From Stagnimonas aquatica (lineage in GTDB: Bacteria > Pseudomonadota > Gammaproteobacteria > Nevskiales > Nevskiaceae): a stretch of 64,000 nucleotides of DNA. A program made the translations under genes and the position numbers. The DNA is taken from contig NZ_RJVO01000010.1 of the NCBI RefSeq assembly GCF_003730135.1, positions 20,795 through 84,794 on the forward strand. The letters are read 5' to 3'. The notes beneath the pieces were generated by a model, which was not told the DNA's origin, did no database searches, and saw nothing but the letters and a program-made list of their open reading frames with translations. Of this stretch, positions 26,534 to 36,197 are shown piece by piece; positions within the stretch are counted from its first letter, which is position 1; each line of letters opens with the position of its first letter.

Positions 26534-28669
26534 ATGCGCCCTTGGTCCCTTGCGGTTTCCGCGCTGCTGCTTGGCGTCGTGCTGGTTGGCTGCGGCAGTT
26601 CCGAACGCCCGCAGGATGGCGATGGCGTTTCGCCGACGCCGGCACTGCCCACCGCCAAGACCCGCTACGACCTCGCCAACGGCTGCTGGGCGCTGCAATC
26701 GCGCGCCACCCAGGGCTGGTGCGCGCGTAGCGGCAGCGGTTATGCGATGAGCGCCGCAACCGCCAAGGCGGCCGAGCCGTTCTTCCTGAAGCCGACCGCG
26801 CTCGGCAAGTACATGGTCTATGACCAGAGCCGCGCCTTCCTGACCGGCAACGGCAGCGCGGTCAGCAGCAGCACCGCCCTGGGCGAGGCCATCGACTGGA
26901 CCATCGACGGCGATCTCGACCAGGGCTACACGCTCTACTCCGCCTCCGAGGCCGGCTACCTCAGTGCCGCAGCCGACGGCAGCCTGAGCCTGGTCGCCAA
27001 CGCCGCCAATGCCGGCAAGTTCGGCTTCGAGTGGGTGGAGAATTGCAGCGAGTTCCCCGAGATCGCCACCAACACTCAGGGCGAGACCTTCAAGGGCAAT
27101 GGCGAGGACCAGCCGGTGCTCGGCTTCGCCGACGTGCACGTGCACATCTCCGCCACCGACTTTCTTGGTGGCGCGCACTACGGCTACCCCTACTCGCGCT
27201 TCGGCGTCGAGGACGCGGTGGGCAGCTGCCAGGCCAAGCACGGCCCCAACGGCCGCCTGGATCTGGTCGGCAATCTCTACGCCGGCACCCCGGAAGCCAC
27301 CCACGACAACATCGGCTGGCCCAGCTTCATCGACTGGCCGGCGGCGCATTCGCTGACCCACGAGGCGATGTACTACAAGTGGGTGGAGCGGGCCTGGAAG
27401 GCGGGCCTGCGGCTGATGGTCAACAACCTGGTGGAGAACGAGGTGCTCTGCCGGCTTGCCGCCACCACCCAGTTGCAGCCGCTGAAGAACTGCAACGAGA
27501 TGGACAGCGCCGTCTCCCAGGCCGACTTCATGCACCGCATGCAGGACTACATCGACGCCCAGGAAGGCGGCCCCGGCAAGGGCTGGTACCGCATCGTCAC
27601 CACGCCGCAGGAAGCCCGCAAGGTGATCAACGACGGCAAGATGGCAGTGGTGCTGGGCATCGAGATCTCGCACCTGTTCAACTGCAACGTGCGCTACCTC
27701 GCCAACCTCACCGAAGTCAGCGGCTGCACCGAGACCGACATCGACGAGCAGATGGACCGCCTCTACGATCTGGGCGTGCGGCAGATGTTCCCGATCCACG
27801 AGTTCGACAATGCCTTCGGCGGCAACGGCATCTTCAACGGCTTGATCCTCAACATCGGCAACTTTGCCGATACCGGCAAGTTCTGGGGCACCTACGACTG
27901 CCCGGAGGACGACTACCTCTACGGCGCCGGCGCGATCATGAGCACGGTGCCGGGCCTGGGCAACGATCCGCTCACCGCCCTGCTGCTGCCCATCCTCAAC
28001 GGCGCGGTGCCGCTCTACAGCTCCAGCAAGCTGCAGTGCAATTCGCGGAGCATGACCAACCTCGGCGAATACGCGTTCAAGAAGATGATGGAGAAGAAGA
28101 TGATCATCGAGGTCGATCATCTGGAGCTGAAGATGAAGAACCAGCTGCTCGACCTCGCCGAGGCGCAGACGCCGGTGTATCCGCTGGTGTCCACCCACGG
28201 CGGCCATGGCGGCATCAGCATGACGCAGGCGCAGCGCATCCTCGCCGGCGGCGGCCTGATCTACCCCTACAAAGGCAACGGCCGCCAGCACGTCGAGATG
28301 CTCAACCGCCTCAAGCCGATCAAGAGCGACAAGTACCTGTTCGCGCTCGGCTACGGCGCCGACACCAACGGCATGGGCTCGCAGGCCAACCCGCGCGGCA
28401 GCGAGGCGGTGCCGGTGAGCTACCCATTCACCCTGTTCCAGGGCAGCGACTGGGGCCCGCAGTTCGCCAAGGTGGCGCCGGTGACCTTCGACGAGCAGGT
28501 CAGTGGCGAGCGAGCCTTCGACATCAACGCCGAGGGCATGGCCCACTACGGCCTGGTGGCCGACTTCGTTGAGGAAGTGCGGATCGAGGGCGGGCGCGAA
28601 GCGCTGGACGCGCTCTACAACTCCGCCGAAGGCTATCTGCAGATGTGGGAGCGCACGCTCAACCGCTGA
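26534..28669 (+). CDS. Lipoprotein metal-dependent hydrolase (membrane dipeptidase/amidohydrolase-like)
   Basis: A 711-residue lipoprotein (lipobox VLVGC at about residue 20). Residues 45-160 form a separate Cys-containing module (NGCWALQSRATQGWCARSG, KYMVYDQSRAFL) that looks like a small all-beta decoration. The catalytic part begins near 190 with a metal-site DVHVHIS. Further metal-ligand candidates are His in MFPIHEFDNAF, EVDHLELKMK and STHGGHGGIS, and the late GYGADTNGMGSQANPRG segment. The layout fits TIM-barrel hydrolases related to renal dipeptidases (peptidase M19), with large insertions. The exact substrate cannot be read. Confidence 0.7.
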   Translation: MRPWSLAVSALLLGVVLVGCGSSERPQDGDGVSPTPALPTAKTRYDLANGCWALQSRATQGWCARSGSGYAMSAATAKAAEPFFLKPTALGKYMVYDQSRAFLTGNGSAVSSSTALGEAIDWTIDGDLDQGYTLYSASEAGYLSAAADGSLSLVANAANAGKFGFEWVENCSEFPEIATNTQGETFKGNGEDQPVLGFADVHVHISATDFLGGAHYGYPYSRFGVEDAVGSCQAKHGPNGRLDLVGNLYAGTPEATHDNIGWPSFIDWPAAHSLTHEAMYYKWVERAWKAGLRLMVNNLVENEVLCRLAATTQLQPLKNCNEMDSAVSQADFMHRMQDYIDAQEGGPGKGWYRIVTTPQEARKVINDGKMAVVLGIEISHLFNCNVRYLANLTEVSGCTETDIDEQMDRLYDLGVRQMFPIHEFDNAFGGNGIFNGLILNIGNFADTGKFWGTYDCPEDDYLYGAGAIMSTVPGLGNDPLTALLLPILNGAVPLYSSSKLQCNSRSMTNLGEYAFKKMMEKKMIIEVDHLELKMKNQLLDLAEAQTPVYPLVSTHGGHGGISMTQAQRILAGGGLIYPYKGNGRQHVEMLNRLKPIKSDKYLFALGYGADTNGMGSQANPRGSEAVPVSYPFTLFQGSDWGPQFAKVAPVTFDEQVSGERAFDINAEGMAHYGLVADFVEEVRIEGGREALDALYNSAEGYLQMWERTLNR

Positions 28670-28699
28670 ACCTTCGCGCTGGACCGGGGCGCTAACGGC

Positions 28700-28725
28700 G
28701 GCGGCAGACTGGTAGTCTTGCCGCC
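28700..28725. repeat. Stem-loop upstream of the acyl-CoA dehydrogenase gene
   Basis: GGCGGCA-GACT and AGTC-T-TGCCGCC pair with a GGT loop and one bulged T. It lies 30 bases before the next start codon. No T-run follows, so it may be a weak terminator of the preceding gene or a leader hairpin. Confidence 0.5.
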
Positions 28726-28754
28726 CGAGGAGACAACCACATTAGAGCCCTGAC

Positions 28755-30560
28755 ATGCCCGAACTGATCCAGCGTCGCGATCTCGACTTCCTGCTGCACG
28801 AATGGCTGCGCATTGAGACCCTCAGCCGCTACCCGCGCTACAGCGGCCAGGACCGCGCCAGCTACGACGACGTGATCGACGCCGCCACCGTGCTGGCCGA
28901 GGAGCAGTTCCTGCCGCACGCCGCCAAGCTCGATGCCAACGAGCCGCACTTCGACGGCGAGCGCGTGCACCTGATCCCGGAGGTGAAGGCGGCGCTCGAT
29001 GCCTATATCGACGGCGGCTTCCTGGGCACCGCCTTCGCCAGCGAGCACGGCGGCCTGCAACTGCCCTACACCATCTTCCAGGCGGTCAGCGCGCTGTTTA
29101 CCGCCGCCAACATCGGCACCGCCGGCTATCTGTTCCTGACCGGCGCCGCCGCCAACCTGCTGGCCGCGCACGGCTCGCCGGAGCAGCGCCAGCGCTACAT
29201 GCGGCCGATGATCGAGGGCCGCTGGTTTGGCACCATGTGCCTGTCGGAGCCGCAGGCCGGCTCCAGCCTGGGCGACATCAAGACCCGCGCCAAGCCGCTG
29301 CCCGACGGTGGCTATGCGATCAGCGGCAACAAGATGTGGATCTCCGGCGGCGAGCACGACCTGAGCGAGAACATCGTTCACCACGTGTTGGCGCGCATCG
29401 ACGGCGCGCCAGCCGGCGTCAAGGGCATCTCGCTGTTCATCGTGCCCAAGTACCGCGTCAACGCCGACGGCAGCCTGGGCGCGAAGAACGGAGTGCGGCT
29501 GATGGGCCTCAACCACAAGATGGGTTATCGCGGCACCACCAACACCGCACTCAGCTTCGGCGAACAGGGCGACTGCGTGGGCGAGCTGGTCGGCGCGCCC
29601 GGCCAGGGCCTGGCCTGCATGTTCCACATGATGAACGAGGCGCGCATCGGCGTTGGTCTCAGTGCCGTCGCCCTCGCCTCCGCCGGCTATCGCTACAGCC
29701 TCGACTACGCCAAGACCCGGCTACAAGGCCGCCCGGCCAGCAACAAGAATCCGGAAGCCAAGCCGGTCGCGATCATCGAACACAGCGATGTGCGCCGCAT
29801 GCTGTTGCAGCAGAAAGCCTATGTCGAAGGCGGCCTGGCGCTGTGCCTGTACTGCGCGCGGCTGGTGGACGAAGAGCTGGCCAACCCCGACGAGCAGGTC
29901 CGCGCCGACGCCCACCTGTTGCTCGACATCCTCACGCCCATCGCCAAGGCCTGGCCCAGCGAGTTCTGCCTGGAAGCCAACAAGCTCGCCATCCAGGTGC
30001 TCGGCGGCTACGGCTACACCCGCGACTATCCGGTCGAGCGGCTCTACCGCGACAACCGCCTCAACCCCATCCACGAAGGCACCAACGGCATCCAGGGCCT
30101 GGACCTCCTGGGCCGCAAAGTACTGATGCAGAACGGCGCCGCGCTCAAGCTGCTGCTCGGCCGCATCCAGGCCAGCATCGCCAGCGCCCGGGCCAGCGGC
30201 GACGCCGCGCTCACCGAATACGCCGACGCCCTGGCCAATGCCATCGACGCCGCCACCCGCACCACCATGACCCTGGGTGCCGCCGCCGCGCAGGGCAAGC
30301 TGGATCTCTTCCTCGCCAACGCCCATCTGTACCTGGAGATGATGGGCCACACCGTCATCGCCTGGCTGTGGCTACAACAGGCGGAACTGGCGACCAAGGC
30401 GCTACCTAGCGCCAGTGCCGCCGACCAGGACTACTACCAGGGCAAGCGTTGGGCCTGCCGCTACTTCATCCGCCACGAACTGCCGAAGGCGCTGCGCCAG
30501 GCGGAACTGCTGGCAACGCTGGACGACACCACGCTGAATCTGCCGATTGCGGCGCTGTGA
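28755..30560 (+). CDS. Acyl-CoA dehydrogenase, long (about 600-residue) type
   Basis: FAD-dependent alpha,beta-dehydrogenation of acyl-CoA. 601 residues. N-terminal helical domain to about 155; beta-domain with MCLSEPQAGSSLGDIKTRA and KMWISGGEHDLSEN, the FAD-contacting segments. The C-terminal catalytic part has KLAIQVLGGYGYTRDYPVERLYRDNR and the likely base Glu in NPIHEGTNGIQGLDLLGRK. The extra C-terminal 120 residues match the extension of the FadE-like/PF12806 group. It stands alone here; substrate chain length cannot be inferred. Confidence 0.92.
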   Translation: MPELIQRRDLDFLLHEWLRIETLSRYPRYSGQDRASYDDVIDAATVLAEEQFLPHAAKLDANEPHFDGERVHLIPEVKAALDAYIDGGFLGTAFASEHGGLQLPYTIFQAVSALFTAANIGTAGYLFLTGAAANLLAAHGSPEQRQRYMRPMIEGRWFGTMCLSEPQAGSSLGDIKTRAKPLPDGGYAISGNKMWISGGEHDLSENIVHHVLARIDGAPAGVKGISLFIVPKYRVNADGSLGAKNGVRLMGLNHKMGYRGTTNTALSFGEQGDCVGELVGAPGQGLACMFHMMNEARIGVGLSAVALASAGYRYSLDYAKTRLQGRPASNKNPEAKPVAIIEHSDVRRMLLQQKAYVEGGLALCLYCARLVDEELANPDEQVRADAHLLLDILTPIAKAWPSEFCLEANKLAIQVLGGYGYTRDYPVERLYRDNRLNPIHEGTNGIQGLDLLGRKVLMQNGAALKLLLGRIQASIASARASGDAALTEYADALANAIDAATRTTMTLGAAAAQGKLDLFLANAHLYLEMMGHTVIAWLWLQQAELATKALPSASAADQDYYQGKRWACRYFIRHELPKALRQAELLATLDDTTLNLPIAAL

Positions 30561-30872
30561 CGGCCGGCTAGCAGAACAAGGCAGAGCGGAGAGGAAGCGG
30601 CGCGGTGGACGCGGGAGTCCACCGCCCGTAGGCTGCCGATCAAGCTGCGGCTGTGGGACCGCAGCGAATCCAATAATTCAGAAGGGGCTGCGCGGATGAC
30701 GCATTTGCCGCTGACGTATAACGTGAGGCCATCTGTTGCCTCCCAGAATTCCGATTTTTCTTTCTGGTCAGGCAGTTGCCTGCCTTTCCGCGCCGATTCG
30801 TGCGCTGCCTGCTGCCGGATTAGCGATCACGGGCAGTGGATTAAGCGTCACGGCTGTGCTGGCTAATTGGCG
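30561..30872. other. Non-coding stretch before the integron cassette
   Basis: 312 bases with no supportable gene. It holds one perfect hairpin, GCGGTGGAC/GTCCACCGC (30602-30625), just after the acyl-CoA dehydrogenase stop. AT-richer sequence then runs to the G at 30872, where the cassette boundary is placed. I looked for an upstream attC partner of GTTAGAG and for an attI site or integrase remnant; only weak similarity was found (TATAACG near 30721). Confidence 0.6.
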
Positions 30873-31598
30873 TTAGAGTTTGCGATGAAACTGTTTAACC
30901 TCACCGACAGCAATCATGGCCTCCTGAACCTTGCTCTTCGACGCATCAAAGTGTCGCGTGTCGCCGACCTCAATGATCCGTTCGAGCTGCTGCCCGTCAA
31001 CGTCAGGAATAAGGACCTCCGGGCGGCGTTGCGCCACAACCGCGATGAATTCAACAGGAAACGAGGCATTCTCTGCTTTAGCCCCAGTTGGTCTAGCCCG
31101 GTGATGTGGGCCCATTACGGCGACAAGCACAAGGGCATGGCCCTCGGCTTCGAGATTCCGGACCACCTGGTTGCCCAGGTTAATTACTCGGCAACTCTCC
31201 TCGACTTCGACGTCAGTGCCATTTCCGATCCCACACGCGCGGAAGATGAGACTAAGAAACTATTTGTCACGAAATACTCCGGGTGGTCGTATGAGGATGA
31301 AAGGCGCGTATTCGTGGATCTAGCCGAGTGCGAGGAAGAGGGCGGCCTACATTTCGCTCCCTTCAGCAAAGACATAAGACTTGAGGAGGTTGTGATCGGG
31401 GAACGTTCGTCCGCGAGCGTAAAGCGTGTGAAAGAACTGGTCTCGTCTTATCCGCACCCCATTCGTGTTCGCAAGGCCAGGTGTGCCTTTACGAAATACG
31501 GCGTCACAGAGAATAGATATCGTGTCGCAAGCAAACGCTAACAACACGTTCCAGTGCGACGTCCTCGCCTTCGGCTCGGCCGCGCCTGAACGTGGGCG
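30873..31598 (+). mobile_element. Lone integron gene cassette (DUF2971 gene plus attC)
   Basis: The 726-base unit runs from TTAGAG at 30873, after a G, to the G of the attC core site at 31598. It has the anatomy of an integron cassette: start codon 12 bases inside the left boundary, one ORF, and a stop codon lying inside the attC. In the circular form the R' box would read GTTAGAG. That pairs with six of seven bases of the R'' box CGCTAAC at 31536, as expected if both boundaries belong to one cassette. No integrase gene is in the window. Confidence 0.82.
30885..31541 (+). CDS. DUF2971 domain protein (cassette-borne)
   Basis: 218 residues from ATG 30885; TTG 30867 is in frame but lies before the cassette boundary. 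The DUF2971 pattern is clear: KVSRVADLNDPFELL near the start, then ILCFSPSWSSPVMWAHYGDKHKGMALGFEI (in parts), a central KYSGWSYEDERRVFVDL, and LEEVVIGERSS. The molecular function of DUF2971 is not established. Members often occur in phage, plasmid and defence-rich regions. G+C is visibly lower than in neighbours: 32 of 60 bases in 31201-31260. The TAA stop overlaps the attC R'' box. Confidence 0.85.
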   Translation: MKLFNLTDSNHGLLNLALRRIKVSRVADLNDPFELLPVNVRNKDLRAALRHNRDEFNRKRGILCFSPSWSSPVMWAHYGDKHKGMALGFEIPDHLVAQVNYSATLLDFDVSAISDPTRAEDETKKLFVTKYSGWSYEDERRVFVDLAECEEEGGLHFAPFSKDIRLEEVVIGERSSASVKRVKELVSSYPHPIRVRKARCAFTKYGVTENRYRVASKR

Positions 31599-31604
31599 TT
31601 GGGC
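31536..31604 (+). other. attC recombination site
   Basis: 69 bases. R'' is CGCTAAC (31536-31542) and R' is GTTGGGC (31598-31604), which fits the GTTRRRY core. The inner arms CACGTTC-C-AG and the complement of CTGAACGTG pair perfectly except for one extra C on the plus strand, i.e. the extrahelical G of the bottom strand that is diagnostic for attC. The spacers between R and L boxes are 2 and 3 bases, and the centre (CTCGCCTTCGGCTCGG) can fold further. Length and asymmetry match functional attC sites. Confidence 0.85.
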
Positions 31605-31731
31605 TACGAAATGAGCATGGGTGAGCAAACTAGCCAGCGTAGCCCGGCTGCAAGCCGGGGCTTCCATCAAGCGAGCGACGATCTCCAGGCCCCTCCCACG
31701 ACCGCGGCGCACCCCGTGGTTTTGACGGGCC

Positions 31732-32421
31732 TCAGCCAGCCACCCGCCCGCAAGCCAGATTGGCCGGCACCGCCACATCCATCAGCTTCGGGGTCGGCAA
31801 CTTGAGGCTGGCCATCAGCGCCGCGTACTCCTCGGCGCTGCGCACTTGCAGGCGCGGGTTCCAGCGCCGCTCCTCACCGATGCTGGAGACCGTCCAGCCC
31901 TTGTAGTCGTGGCCGGGGTAGACCAGGGTGTCGTCGGGCAGCTTCAAGAGCTTGTTGAACAGCGAGTCGTAGGCGGCATGGCTGTCGCCGTTCTGGAAGT
32001 CGGTGCGGCCGGTGCCTCGGATCAGCAGGGCATCGCCGGTGAACACCCGGTCGTCCATCACCAGGCTGTAGGACTCGTCGGTGTGGCCGGGGGTGTACAG
32101 GGCGCGCAGGCGCAGGCTGCCGATGCGCAGGGTCTCGCCGTCGCGGAAGCGCTCGCTCACACACTCGGCCTTGCTCTGCTCGCCCATGCGGGTGACGCAG
32201 GCGGTGGCGTCGCGCAGCGCACCCAGGGCGGTGACGTGGTCGGCGTGGGTGTGGGTATCGACCGCCACCAGCAAGCGCAGGCCGAGTTGCTCGATCAGCT
32301 GCAGGTACTGCGCGCTGTGCTCGCGCACCGGGTCGACCAGCAGGGCCTCGCCGCCGGGGCCATCGGCCAGCAGGTAGCTGTAGGTGGAGGATTCGTGGTC
32401 GTAGAGCTGGCGGAACAGCAT
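31732..32421 (-). CDS. Persulfide dioxygenase (ETHE1-like metallo-beta-lactamase fold)
   Basis: Oxidises glutathione or low-molecular-weight persulfides to sulfite. 229 residues from ATG 32421. Metal ligands: THTHADHVTALGAL (HxHxDH), His in LYTPGHTDES, Asp in VFTGDALLIRGTGRTDFQ and His in LVYPGHDYKG. RGTGRTDFQ with GD..AAYDSLF is the ETHE1/persulfide-dioxygenase signature that separates this group from glyoxalase II. It lies 11 bases after the TauE-type gene in a CstR-like operon. Its stop is about 127 bases from the end of the attC site. Confidence 0.93.
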   Translation of the reverse strand: MLFRQLYDHESSTYSYLLADGPGGEALLVDPVREHSAQYLQLIEQLGLRLLVAVDTHTHADHVTALGALRDATACVTRMGEQSKAECVSERFRDGETLRIGSLRLRALYTPGHTDESYSLVMDDRVFTGDALLIRGTGRTDFQNGDSHAAYDSLFNKLLKLPDDTLVYPGHDYKGWTVSSIGEERRWNPRLQVRSAEEYAALMASLKLPTPKLMDVAVPANLACGRVAG

Positions 32422-32432
32422 GGGGTTTCTCC

Positions 32433-33260
32433 TCAACGTAGGGCAGACCCGGCCATGCCAAGGGCCACCAGCAGCATCAGGCCGGCAAAGCCGCGTTGCA
32501 GACGCGGGCCGGCCAGACGCGGAGCGATGCGACGGCCAAGCAGCATGCCGGCCACCGCCGACAGCACAAACGGCCAGGCCAGCGTCGCCACCGGCAGACC
32601 GTGATGGACGGCGGCCCAGAACACGGCGCCGCCGCTGACCAGCGCGACGAACAGCAGCGAGGTCGCCACCGCCGAATGCATGGACAGATCGGTGACCTGG
32701 CGCATGGCCGGCACCAGCACGAAGCCGCCGCCGACCCCCAGTAATCCGGAGAGCAGGCCGGTGAAGGCGCCGGTGACGGTCAGCGCCAGCGCGCAGGGCG
32801 AGGTCCAGCGGAAGCGGCCGGTGGCGGGATTGACCGTGCAGAGCATTTCCGGGCGCTCCGGCGCCGGCAGCGGTACCGCGCCGCGCGCCACCTCGGCCTC
32901 CAGCGTCTGCCGGTGCAGGCGCCAGGCGGCGGCGAGCATGAAGGCGGCGAACAGCAGCTCCAGCAGCGGGTGCGGCAGCCGTTGCGCCAGCCACAAGCCC
33001 AGCGGCACGAACAACAGTCCGGCCGTCGCCATCAGCAAGGCGGCGCGGTAGCGCACCAGCCCCTGCCGCCAGCCCGACCAGGCACCGATCGCCGCCGAAG
33101 CCGCCACGGCAGTCAGCGCCAGCGCGGCGGCACGGGGAAACTCCCAGCCCAGCCCGGCCATCAGCAGCGGCACCGCGAGGATGGCGCCGCCAGCCCCGGT
33201 CAGCCCCAGCACCAGGCCCAGGAACAGGCCGATGCCCAGCAGTGGCCCGAGTTCAGCCAT
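32433..33260 (-). CDS. TSUP-family (TauE/SafE) sulfite/anion exporter
   Basis: A 275-residue membrane protein with about eight helices and two related halves. Each half carries the family Gly-rich motif (GLTGAGGAILAVPLLMAGLG near residue 20 and GLLGVGGGFVLVPAMRQV near 170). The cytoplasmic loop between them (RQTLEAEVARGAVPLP) is long. It overlaps the CsoR-family gene by eight bases and precedes the dioxygenase gene by 11. Export of the sulfite made by the dioxygenase is the natural hypothesis. Confidence 0.9.
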   Translation of the reverse strand: MAELGPLLGIGLFLGLVLGLTGAGGAILAVPLLMAGLGWEFPRAAALALTAVAASAAIGAWSGWRQGLVRYRAALLMATAGLLFVPLGLWLAQRLPHPLLELLFAAFMLAAAWRLHRQTLEAEVARGAVPLPAPERPEMLCTVNPATGRFRWTSPCALALTVTGAFTGLLSGLLGVGGGFVLVPAMRQVTDLSMHSAVATSLLFVALVSGGAVFWAAVHHGLPVATLAWPFVLSAVAGMLLGRRIAPRLAGPRLQRGFAGLMLLVALGMAGSALR

Positions 33261-33522
33261 AGCGGGCGAGCAGCGCGCTCAGATGATTGACGCCGTCGAG
33301 CTTGGTGTCTTGCAGGCCGGCGTCGGCCAGCTCGCGGCGCAGCATGCAGGCCATCAGGTCGTAGAAGGCGCGGTCCAGGGCCTTGCGCGCGGCGGCCAGC
33401 TGCTGGGCGACACGCTCGCAGTCCTCCTCGCGCTCGACCATGCCGGCCACCGCCCGCACCTGGCCTTCGGCGCGCTTCAGTCGCGCCAACACCTGCGCCT
33501 TGCTGTCTTGCCAGTCGGACAT
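33253..33522 (-). CDS. CsoR/CstR-family transcriptional repressor
   Basis: An 89-residue, all-helical DUF156 repressor. I choose ATG 33522 because GGAG lies six bases upstream; ATG 33534 is too close to that site. N-terminal RLKRAEGQVRAVAGMVER is the family core. Cys35 (EEDCERV) and Cys59 (DLMACML) are at the two sensing positions, but the His of the copper-binding C-H-C set is replaced by Asp55. Two Cys without His is the pattern of CstR-like persulfide sensors. It heads the operon with TauE and the persulfide dioxygenase. Confidence 0.88.
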   Translation of the reverse strand: MSDWQDSKAQVLARLKRAEGQVRAVAGMVEREEDCERVAQQLAAARKALDRAFYDLMACMLRRELADAGLQDTKLDGVNHLSALLARYG

Positions 33523-33556
33523 CGGAGACTCCATTGCGGATTGCGGCGCAAGTTAA

Positions 33557-33570
33557 TACCCTACGGGGTA
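33557..33570. promoter_or_regulatory. CsoR/CstR-type operator palindrome
   Basis: TACCC-TACG-GGGTA is a perfect inverted repeat midway between the divergent repressor gene and the YeeE-type gene. G/C-runs flanked by TA in this form are the known operator type of CsoR/CstR proteins. One site could control both directions. Confidence 0.75.
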
Positions 33571-33592
33571 CCGTGTCAAAACCGAGACCCTC

Positions 33593-34000
33593 ATGCACGA
33601 CTATCTCCATGCCGCCCTCGGCGGCGCCCTGATCGGCAGCGCGGCGCTGCTGCTCTACGCCGGCTCCGGCCGCATCGCCGGCATCAGCGGCATCAGCCAT
33701 GCGGCGCTGTGGGGGCCGGAACGGGCCTGGCGCTGGTGGTTCCTGGCCGGGCTGGCGGCCGGCGGCTGGCTGGCGCTGCCGGCGGCGCCGCTGCCGCGCG
33801 CGCTGCTGACGCCGGTGCCCTGGCTGCTGCTGGCCGGCCTGCTGGTGGGCTTCGGCACCCGGCTCGGCAACGGCTGCACCAGCGGCCACGGCATCTGCGG
33901 CCTGGCACGACTGTCGCCGCGCTCGCTGGTGGCGGTGCTGGTGTTCATGGCGGTGGGCGTGCTGACCGCCAGCCTGCTCAGCGCGGGGGTGCATTCGTGA
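33593..34000 (+). CDS. YeeE/YedE-family transporter half, N-terminal type
   Basis: A 135-residue membrane protein with four helices. The hallmark is [17 protein letters not shown] near residue 95, with its conserved Cys; the same motif is used by YeeE/TsuA for thiosulfate passage. [14 protein letters not shown] near residue 25 is also typical. It starts 23 bases after the operator and overlaps the following gene by four bases (GTGA). Import of thiosulfate or a related sulfur compound is probable. Confidence 0.9.
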   Translation: MHDYLHAALGGALIGSAALLLYAGSGRIAGISGISHAALWGPERAWRWWFLAGLAAGGWLALPAAPLPRALLTPVPWLLLAGLLVGFGTRLGNGCTSGHGICGLARLSPRSLVAVLVFMAVGVLTASLLSAGVHS

Positions 34001-34407
34001 GCGCGCCGTCAACGCCCAGCCCGCTGCTCGCCGGCCTCTCGGGCTTGCTGTTCGGCGCCGGCCTGGTGATCTCGGGCATGGCCGATCCCGGCAAGGTGCT
34101 GGCCTTCCTCCGGCTCGGTCCGGGCTGGGACGCCTCGCTGATGTTCGTGATGGGCAGCGCCCTGGCAGTCACCCTGCCCGGCTTCTGGTGGCTGCGCCGC
34201 AGCGGGCGGGCGCCGGCGACGGCGGCGGGACGCATCGACGCGCCGCTGCTGGTCGGCGCCGCGCTGTTCGGCCTTGGCTGGGGACTCGCCGGCTACTGCC
34301 CGGGTCCGGCGCTGGTCGCCTTCAGCCAGGGCGCCACTGGCGCGCTATGGCTGGTGCCGGCGATGTTCGTCGGACAGTGGCTGGCGGACTGGTATACGCG
34401 GCGCTAG
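33997..34407 (+). CDS. YeeE/YedE-family transporter half, C-terminal type (DUF6691-like)
   Basis: 136 residues from GTG 33997, overlapping the preceding gene. It has four helices with [20 protein letters not shown] near the N-terminus and a conserved Cys in [21 protein letters not shown]. These are the C-terminal half motifs of a full-length YeeE, so the two products are expected to assemble as a heteromeric permease. The regulation is shared with the preceding gene. Confidence 0.9.
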   Translation: MSAPSTPSPLLAGLSGLLFGAGLVISGMADPGKVLAFLRLGPGWDASLMFVMGSALAVTLPGFWWLRRSGRAPATAAGRIDAPLLVGAALFGLGWGLAGYCPGPALVAFSQGATGALWLVPAMFVGQWLADWYTRR

Positions 34408-34448
34408 CGGGCTGCGGACCAGGGGAAGTCGTAACGCCCCCACCCTAG

Positions 34449-34472
34449 CCCTCCCCCGCGAGCGGGGGAGGG
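34449..34472. repeat. 11-bp perfect palindrome of C/G runs
   Basis: CCCTCCCCCGC-GA-GCGGGGGAGGG. It lies after the YeeE-type genes and before the lysS repeat array, and is related to the imperfect palindrome at 9314-9339. It could serve as a bidirectional transcription stop but lacks a T-run. Confidence 0.7.
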
Positions 34473-34550
34473 AATCTCGCAGCGGTTTGAACGAGGCGTC
34501 TGCACAGCTTCCGGCGCAGGGCGGGGTCAGCCCCGAGCATCGGGCTGCGA

Positions 34551-34650
34551 GGCCAGATCAGCCATTGGTTTCCGGCCGCATGGCCAGATCAGCTAATGGC
34601 TTCCGGCCTCATGGCCGGGTCAGCTAATGGCTTCCGGCCTCATGGCCGGG

Positions 34651-34674
<24 letters not shown>
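34551..34674 (-). repeat. Four 31-bp tandem repeats overlapping the lysS stop codon
   Basis: Units start at 34551, 34582, 34613 and 34644. The last two are identical, the second differs by two bases (AG-to-CGG-type changes near its start), and the first is more diverged. The unit nearest lysS contains the lysS stop (34651-34653) and last codons, so the array looks like an expansion of the gene's 3' end into the downstream spacer. Each unit can fold: GGCCGG pairs with CCGGCC, with an inner AGC/GCT. Confidence 0.88.
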
Positions 34675-36192
<1,518 letters not shown>

Positions 36193-36197
36193 GGCGC

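Noticed and set aside
30600..30872. attI site or upstream attC before the cassette
   Set aside because: GTTAGAG at 30872 fits a boundary, but no matching R''/L'' arms or integrase could be recognised; only TATAACG near 30721 is weakly suggestive.
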